Assembly (NCBI GenBank): GCA_030741455.1
Contig: JASLVI010000039.1
Coordinates: 1-11,512, forward strand
Reading direction: 5' to 3'
Length of the DNA: 11,512 nt
Source: Candidatus Poseidoniaceae archaeon
GTDB lineage: Archaea; Thermoplasmatota; Poseidoniia; Poseidoniales; Poseidoniaceae
Positions 7,451 to 11,512 of the stretch are shown here, one piece after another. Position 1 is the first letter of the stretch, and every line of letters starts with the position of its first letter. A program made the translations under genes and the position numbers. Below the pieces are notes generated by a model. That model made no database searches. It worked only from the letters and a program-made list of their open reading frames with translations, and was not told the origin of the DNA.

Positions 7451-7999
7451 TTGGAACAATCAGAACTTCAACGAACAGCACGGCTCGTTGAAATGAATCG
7501 AGAACGATTCCACGAAGTCCAAGAACGCATCGAACAAGTCATCAATGTTCTTGGCGAACACGATGTGACAGCAACGATTCTCGAAACACTTGCCAAGAAG
7601 GATTACGACTCTGAAATGAAGATGCATGTTTCAATTGGAGCTGGCGTTACGCTCACCTGCCAACATCCAGGAGGCGGGGAAGGAACCACAATCGTAGATT
7701 TGGGAAGTGGCATTTTCGGAGAACGCTCTTGGTCGGATGCCGCTGCATTAACCCGTGAACGAATGGAAGAGCTTGGCTCCCTCCTCGAAAATCTACAATC
7801 CCAAAGCCAGCAATTGGAAACGACGATCTCTACACTGGCTCAGGCGTTTACAGCTGCTGCTGAATCACAAACAAAGGCAGAACCTCCTTCAGAACCTGAG
7901 CCGGTTGAACAGGAACCAGTTTCAACTGAACCACCAAACCCGAAGCCGAAACGACGCCGTGGCGGCATGTTTGGAAATGAATTGACGTTGGACGACTAG
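7451..7999 (+). CDS. pfdA: Prefoldin alpha subunit with a C-terminal extension
   Basis: Prefoldin is the hexameric alpha2-beta4 chaperone that holds nascent chains and passes them to the thermosome. The 182-residue product shows an N-terminal coil (about 4-36, SELQRTARLVEMNRERF onward), the double beta-hairpin core including MHVSIGAGVTLTC (58-70) and the diagnostic IVDLGSGIFGERS (81-93), then a second coil (about 95-138). Archaeal alpha subunits normally stop near 140-150 residues; here a Pro/Glu-rich linker (139-164) and a basic end (KPKRRRGGMFGNELTLDD, 165-182) follow. The start is a TTG supported by GAGG 7 nt upstream and by the need for a full first helix; the next ATG (7493) would remove 14 residues. 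It follows L20e by 56 nt, and its stop codon overlaps the FtsY SD site, so the two are probably cotranscribed. The beta subunit is not in the window. Confidence 0.88.
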   Translation: MEQSELQRTARLVEMNRERFHEVQERIEQVINVLGEHDVTATILETLAKKDYDSEMKMHVSIGAGVTLTCQHPGGGEGTTIVDLGSGIFGERSWSDAAALTRERMEELGSLLENLQSQSQQLETTISTLAQAFTAAAESQTKAEPPSEPEPVEQEPVSTEPPNPKPKRRRGGMFGNELTLDD

Positions 8000-8003
8000 G
8001 TGA
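7999..8003 (+). promoter_or_regulatory. Shine-Dalgarno site of ftsY
   Basis: GGTGA shares its first G with the prefoldin TAG stop (7997-7999) and ends 4 nt before the ftsY ATG. The arrangement implies cotranscription and possible translational coupling. Confidence 0.55.
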
Positions 8004-8007
8004 GAAC

Positions 8008-9369
8008 ATGGGCCTTTTTGACCGATTCAAGAAGCGCGTCCAAGAAGTTGCTGAAGAAGTCGACTCCGAAGCTCTAACCGCTGATGCTGACTCACAAGCA
8101 GGAAAGGCTGCAATCGAAGTTTCGAAGCACATTGAAGAAGATTGGGAAGAAGATATCGCAGAAGAAATCATCGAAGAAGAACCTCAAGCAGAAGCAGCCG
8201 ATGATGATTGGGACGATTGGGATGATGAGGAAGAAGACGAAATTCAACTTCCTGTCGTCATGTCCAAAAAGGAACGAAAACGCCTTGAAAAATTGGAGAA
8301 ACAACGCCAGAAAGAACTCAAGCGTCGAAAAGCAACAACTGTTGCGAAGCCAAAAGGATCACGTGTTGATCTATCGATGATGCGAACGACAACTGGTCGG
8401 CAATTGGTTGAGGTCAAATCAGCACCGCGCGGTTCATCACAAACTGCAGACATGGAGACAGAATCAGGAGCAGTTTCCATCGATCTTGGCGGCGGAATTG
8501 TTGAGCATGGTGGCCGAATTATCAAGCAAGGTAAAGTGCTTGATGACCTGCTTGAAGAACTTGAATGGATGCTTCTCGAATCCGATATTTCAAGCGAGGC
8601 CGTTACATCCGTTCTTGCTGCATTACGAAAAAGCCTCGTCGGAGCTAGGCTCCGACGCGGTGCAGAACTTTCCAAAGTCTTGGAAGCCGCTCTTAAGCGT
8701 GCTTTGAGAAACCTTCTTTCTGCTGGTTATTGGGATTTTGATGCTTCGGTCCGGTCATTCCTTGAGAAAGGTGATACGCCAGTCGTCATTATGTTGGTCG
8801 GTGTTAATGGAACTGGAAAAACAACAACCGCTGCAAAGATTGCACATCGACTCCAATCAAACGGCTATTCAGTTATTGCAGCAGCAGGAGATACATTCCG
8901 GGCAGGGGCCATTCAACAATTGGAATCGCATTGTGAGAATCTTGGTATTCGTTGCATATCGAGTCAACGCGGCGGCGATGCTGCTGCGATTGCTCGTGAC
9001 GCGATTGAATCTGCAAAAGCAAAGAACATCGATATTGTTCTTGTCGACACGGCTGGCCGAATGCAGAATAAAACCAACCTCATGAAAGAACTTGAGAAGG
9101 TCCGACGCGTTGCCAACCCCCATCTTGTTCTCTTCGTTGGCGATGCACTCGCTGGTAACGACGCCGTCGATCAAGCAAAGATGTTTCAAGAAATGATGCG
9201 GTTTGATGGAGCGGTTCTCTCCAAAATGGATACGGATGCGAAAGGTGGAGCGGGGCTTTCGATTGCCTTCGCTACAGGTCGGCCAATTGTCTTCGCAGGT
9301 ATTGGACAAGGATACGATGACCTGCTTCAGTTCAATCCAGATTGGTTGTTGGATGAAATGTTCTCATGA
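8008..9369 (+). CDS. ftsY: Signal recognition particle receptor FtsY
   Basis: FtsY is the membrane-associated SRP GTPase that docks ribosome-SRP complexes at the Sec translocon. In the 453-residue product, MGLFDRFKKR begins a short amphipathic start. An acidic region (about 41-79) with a WDDWDDEEED-type cluster follows, then a strongly basic helix (86-108) and a linker. The N domain covers about 170-250. The GTPase domain has G1 GVNGTGKTT (265-273), the SRP-GTPase insertion-box side DTFRAGA (295-301), G3 DTAGR (347-351), G4 SKMD (405-408, Ser where TKxD is usual) followed by DAKGGAGLSI, and the closing GIGQGYDDL (431-439). It ends in the usual amphipathic helix at FNPDWLLDEMF. FtsY is identified over SRP54 by the absence of an M domain and by the acidic A-type N-terminus. 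The start has GGTGA 4 nt upstream. It lies between prefoldin alpha and a DUF1844 gene. Confidence 0.96.
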   Translation: MGLFDRFKKRVQEVAEEVDSEALTADADSQAGKAAIEVSKHIEEDWEEDIAEEIIEEEPQAEAADDDWDDWDDEEEDEIQLPVVMSKKERKRLEKLEKQRQKELKRRKATTVAKPKGSRVDLSMMRTTTGRQLVEVKSAPRGSSQTADMETESGAVSIDLGGGIVEHGGRIIKQGKVLDDLLEELEWMLLESDISSEAVTSVLAALRKSLVGARLRRGAELSKVLEAALKRALRNLLSAGYWDFDASVRSFLEKGDTPVVIMLVGVNGTGKTTTAAKIAHRLQSNGYSVIAAAGDTFRAGAIQQLESHCENLGIRCISSQRGGDAAAIARDAIESAKAKNIDIVLVDTAGRMQNKTNLMKELEKVRRVANPHLVLFVGDALAGNDAVDQAKMFQEMMRFDGAVLSKMDTDAKGGAGLSIAFATGRPIVFAGIGQGYDDLLQFNPDWLLDEMFS

Positions 9370-9371
9370 GG
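9368..9371 (+). promoter_or_regulatory. Shine-Dalgarno site of the DUF1844 gene
   Basis: GAGG overlaps the last two bases of the ftsY TGA and lies 7 nt before the ATG at 9379. This favours 9379 over the in-frame TTG at 9373, which would be only 1 nt from the site. Confidence 0.5.
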
Positions 9372-9378
9372 TTTGATT

Positions 9379-9735
9379 ATGTTTCATGATAAAGAAACCG
9401 AGACGTTCTTCACCGTCGTTCATATGTTCCAGCGTTCAGCGATGGCAAATCTTGGTCTTCTCGAACATCCAGAAGGAGGATTGAAATTTAATTTCTCAGA
9501 AGCAAAGGACATCATCGATATTCTACGTATGTTGCAAAATAAGACCCAAGGGAATCTCGACGCTTCAGCTGAATCGATGTTAAAGGGTGTAATCAGTGAA
9601 TTGCAGATGCAATTCATGCAAGCCCCAAAGCGGAAAAAACGAATGGAAGAGGAAGAAGCCAACATGGAGAATGTCCGTCAAACCTTCGAAAATCCGCGAC
9701 AAGCTCCGGTTGAAGATGTTACGAGCGAAGAATGA
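9379..9735 (+). CDS. DUF1844 family protein
   Basis: The function is unknown. The 118-residue product matches the DUF1844 pattern well: FFTVVHMFQRSAMANLGLLE (10-29), then a DIIDILRMLQNKTQGNLD core (44-61), where the family has I-D-x-L-x-M-L-x-x-K-T-x-G-N-L, and finally SMLKGVISELQMQFM (66-80). A basic cluster (KRKKR, about 84-88) is followed by an acidic, probably disordered tail. No signal peptide or membrane helix is seen, so it is likely cytoplasmic. The start at 9379 is supported by GAGG overlapping the ftsY stop; the gap to ftsY is 9 nt, so the two are almost certainly cotranscribed. DUF1844 is known mainly from bacteria, so its place in a membrane-targeting operon is notable. Five T at 9748-9752 could end the transcript, weakly. 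Confidence 0.8.
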   Translation: MFHDKETETFFTVVHMFQRSAMANLGLLEHPEGGLKFNFSEAKDIIDILRMLQNKTQGNLDASAESMLKGVISELQMQFMQAPKRKKRMEEEEANMENVRQTFENPRQAPVEDVTSEE

Positions 9736-9790
9736 ATCATCTGAGCGTTTTTCATCGGTTCATTGATGAGTCAGCAATGGTTCAGAAGAA

Positions 9791-10468
9791 ATGGTCGCGA
9801 TGTCGTACGTTAGTGAAGTCTCATCAGATGATGCTCCAACGGTGTTGATTGTTGACAACAATCAGATGTCGATTATGCGTTTGCGTGAAGTGTTTAGAAA
9901 ACGAGGTTTTGCTATTGAGGTCTGCGAGGACGGCGATGTCGCAGTTGATGAATACATCAAAATCGATCCAGAACTTGTAGTTATGTCACTTGACATTCCT
10001 TCGCTCGATGGACACCTTGCAGCTCTTGAAATGCGCGAGCACGGAGGCGACTCACGAATCCTTTTCATCGCTCCTAACCGCCTATCAGAACTCGCAGTTC
10101 ACGCAACCTATTCTGCTGGAGCAGTCGGATGGCTTGCAAAACCAATCACGCAAAGCCAATTGGATACTATTTGGGACCAGGTTCTTGGACCGATTCCAGA
10201 AGCACCAGGCCTCGAGGATTTGGATGAATTGTACCCTGAAGATCGGATTAAACCCCAACCGGATGAGATTGAACTTCCACCAATTGCAGAATTACCTCCT
10301 CTGGAGGCACTCCCAGAAATTACAGAATTACCTCCAATACAGCCCGTAAATCAATCAACTTCACGTCCAAAGAAGAAGGGCCGCAAAATTCTCATGGCTC
10401 TCTTCCTCATCATTGGTGCAGGAATTGGCTTTGCGTATCAACAAGGCCATCTTGATTCACTTGTATGA
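9791..10468 (+). CDS. Tail-anchored pseudo-receiver (CheY-like) protein
   Basis: The 225-residue protein has a CheY-like receiver fold (about 15-133), a Pro/Glu-rich linker (about 134-190), a basic patch RPKKKGRK (192-199) and a C-terminal membrane helix (about 200-216) with a 9-residue tail. The receiver would therefore sit in the cytoplasm. Fold markers are APTVLIVDNNQ (15-25), LVVMSLDIPSLDG (62-74) and AVGWLAKPIT (111-120), with the conserved Lys-Pro at 117-118. The phospho-acceptor Asp position is Ser66; the usual acidic pair is Asp22-Asn23; the switch Ser/Thr position is Ala94. It is therefore unlikely to be phosphorylated in the normal way. The linker repeats ELPP three times. There is no histidine kinase, DNA-binding or enzymatic output domain. 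ATG 9800 (MSYVSEV) is an alternative start. It is 55 nt from the DUF1844 gene, so operon membership is uncertain, and its 3' end overlaps a convergent gene by 12 bp. Confidence 0.82.
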   Translation: MVAMSYVSEVSSDDAPTVLIVDNNQMSIMRLREVFRKRGFAIEVCEDGDVAVDEYIKIDPELVVMSLDIPSLDGHLAALEMREHGGDSRILFIAPNRLSELAVHATYSAGAVGWLAKPITQSQLDTIWDQVLGPIPEAPGLEDLDELYPEDRIKPQPDEIELPPIAELPPLEALPEITELPPIQPVNQSTSRPKKKGRKILMALFLIIGAGIGFAYQQGHLDSLV

Positions 10469-10714
10469 TTGATGTTGCACTTGAATAGGTTGTACATATT
10501 GTCCAGGAACCTGAACGATTTCACCTTCCATAATCGTTGAACCTAGAGGCGCTTGAATCACTTCTTCACGCTTGTAAGTACTTGTTGTCAATAATGCAGG
10601 ATCGCCACGTTGAATTTGACGATCGAGTTTACGGGCGTTCCAATAGCCCCAATACAACAATCCGAGTAAACCTGCTAGGAATATGAGGCCGATGATAAAA
10701 ATAAGAGGTTGCAT
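10457..10714 (-). CDS. Small single-pass membrane protein
   Basis: I do not recognise a family. The 85-residue product has an N-terminal hydrophobic helix (about 3-25, PLIFIIGLIFLAGLLGLLYW) followed at once by a basic stretch (NARKLDRQIQR), so the C-terminal part is predicted to be cytoplasmic (positive-inside rule). The tail includes LLTTSTYKREEVIQAPLG and ends in a Gln/Val/Pro-rich segment (VPGQYVQPIQVQHQSYK). The ATG at 10714 lies 2 nt after the OMP decarboxylase stop and has GGAG 8 nt upstream, inside the preceding gene, so translation is likely coupled. A longer reading from a TTG at 10741 would only add nine residues that overlap pyrF. Its 3' end overlaps the pseudo-receiver gene by 12 bp. 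Coding status is supported by this spacing and by the clean helix; function is unknown. Confidence 0.7.
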   Translation of the reverse strand: MQPLIFIIGLIFLAGLLGLLYWGYWNARKLDRQIQRGDPALLTTSTYKREEVIQAPLGSTIMEGEIVQVPGQYVQPIQVQHQSYK

Positions 10715-10716
10715 GT

Positions 10717-11511
10717 TCAACGCTCCAAAAGCCCTTTCCAAGATGCTTCAGCATAAGCTTTCGCAGCGACGACAGGATCTTCAGAACCATGAATTCCTGA
10801 ACCGACAATAATGCAATCAGATCCGGCCATGATCGCCTCGTAAGGATCGCCATATCGCTGACCCATTTCACCGTCACCAGTTGCGATGTTAACTCCCGGC
10901 GTCCAGATCATTTTCTCTTCACCGACCATTTGTCGCAATTCTCGAACCGAATTTGGATTTGAACCATTACCAATAAAGCCGAATACACCCGGATGCTTCC
11001 GTCCTGCTTCGACAACGGTCGATGTATAATCTGGGTTGAGAAGATTGCCGCGACTTGACATTTGAGCAAGCAGTAGAACGCCCCCTTCTCTTGATGCATC
11101 CGCCCATGCGGACTGCAAACCATCGACAATATCAGGCCCGCTAATGAGGTGTGCGGTTACCAAATCACTCCAATCTTTAATGGAATAAATTCCTCCCATC
11201 TGTTTTCTCGAAATCTTTCCGATATCTGCAAATTTCCGGTCTTCAAAAATCAACAAGTCCAGTGCTTTAGCACGTTGACAAAATAAGTTCCATTCTGCTT
11301 TATTCCAATCATCGATAAGATCGACATGCGTTTTGAGCGCTGCAATCGATGGTCCAACAGCATCCAATAACTCAAACAGTTCGTCCATTGTGTATTTGTC
11401 TGCAGCAAGGCAAACAAGACTCTTCTTTCGGGTCGCTACTTCCATGAAGGTTTTTGCCATGGGCAAAACTGAGGCTTGCCAACGCTCTTTCCACGCATCA
11501 CTCGCCTCCAT
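10717..11511 (-). CDS. pyrF: Orotidine 5'-phosphate decarboxylase, eukaryote (Ura3)-like
   Basis: This enzyme decarboxylates OMP to UMP, the last step of de novo pyrimidine synthesis. The 264-residue product resembles the yeast Ura3/UMPS C-terminal type along its length, including the N-terminal WKER segment (7-10) and residues LVCLAADK (32-39, Asp38), ALKTHVDLIDD (58-68, Lys60), the catalytic LLIFEDRKFADIG (86-98: Asp91, Lys93, Asp96), LLLAQMSSRGNL, WTPGVN (203-208), GQRY (217-220) and IIVGSGIHG (234-242). In the last motif the family normally has VGRG: the phosphate-binding Arg is Ser238. Archaeal OMP decarboxylases of the well-studied short type are about 210-230 residues. The ATG is the second base from the window edge; the N-terminus looks complete, but an upstream start cannot be excluded. 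It is followed after 2 nt by a small membrane protein gene. Confidence 0.92.
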   Translation of the reverse strand: MEASDAWKERWQASVLPMAKTFMEVATRKKSLVCLAADKYTMDELFELLDAVGPSIAALKTHVDLIDDWNKAEWNLFCQRAKALDLLIFEDRKFADIGKISRKQMGGIYSIKDWSDLVTAHLISGPDIVDGLQSAWADASREGGVLLLAQMSSRGNLLNPDYTSTVVEAGRKHPGVFGFIGNGSNPNSVRELRQMVGEEKMIWTPGVNIATGDGEMGQRYGDPYEAIMAGSDCIIVGSGIHGSEDPVVAAKAYAEASWKGLLER

Positions 11512-11512
11512 G

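Noticed and set aside
7395..7496. 33-residue reading frame starting MHHRRIHEG directly after the L20e stop
   Set aside because: It overlaps the prefoldin start in another frame, has no recognisable family and no SD site; the position alone is weak evidence.
8244..8675. 143-codon minus-strand frame opposite ftsY
   Set aside because: It is a shadow of the FtsY coding sequence, is Ser/Arg-rich, and has no recognisable domain or start signals.
9732..9845. Short frame starting at the ATG that overlaps the DUF1844 stop
   Set aside because: It is 37 residues with no family features and runs out of frame into the clearly coding pseudo-receiver gene.

Overview
The window looks like a piece of an archaeal chromosome. 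It carries geranylgeranylglyceryl phosphate synthase (archaeal lipid headgroup chemistry) and the archaeal trio ribosomal protein L20e/LX, prefoldin alpha and the SRP receptor FtsY. Starts combine TATA-type promoters with Shine-Dalgarno sites. The gene mix (secreted calcium-binding subtilase, MreB-type actin, eukaryote-like OMP decarboxylase, short intergenic gaps, moderate GC) best fits a planktonic marine euryarchaeon such as Marine Group II / Poseidoniales. That placement is an inference from gene content; no marker rRNA is present.

Layout. (1) 1-887, minus: N-terminal part of a type I ABC exporter, cut by the window edge. (2) 940-1737, plus: GGGP synthase, divergent from the exporter across a 52-bp gap that holds a perfect inverted repeat. 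(3) 1717-7052, minus: three genes, transcribed from right to left: a secreted, C-terminally anchored subtilisin-like protease, an MreB/MamK-like actin, and a 426-residue coiled-coil protein whose 3' end overlaps GGGP synthase by 21 bp. (4) 7122-10468, plus: L20e/LX, prefoldin alpha, FtsY, a DUF1844 protein and a tail-anchored pseudo-receiver. The first four form a translation, folding and membrane-targeting cluster. (5) 10457-11511, minus: OMP decarboxylase followed 2 nt later by a small single-pass membrane protein, converging on the pseudo-receiver gene with a 12-bp overlap.

How the genes fit together. L20e/LX, prefoldin and FtsY serve nascent-chain production, folding and membrane delivery, and their SD sites sit close to or overlap the upstream stop codons. 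The actin and the coiled-coil protein are the most plausible pair for a cytoskeletal structure. The protease fits a protein-scavenging lifestyle. No stretch over 300 bases lacks a gene; the longest gap is 92 bases (2998-3089). I saw no tRNA, rRNA, CRISPR array, insertion sequence or integrase.

The most unusual points are the actin/coiled-coil pair, a receiver domain whose phospho-acceptor Asp is Ser and which is tethered to the membrane, and a Ura3-like OMP decarboxylase in which the usual phosphate-gripping Arg is Ser.
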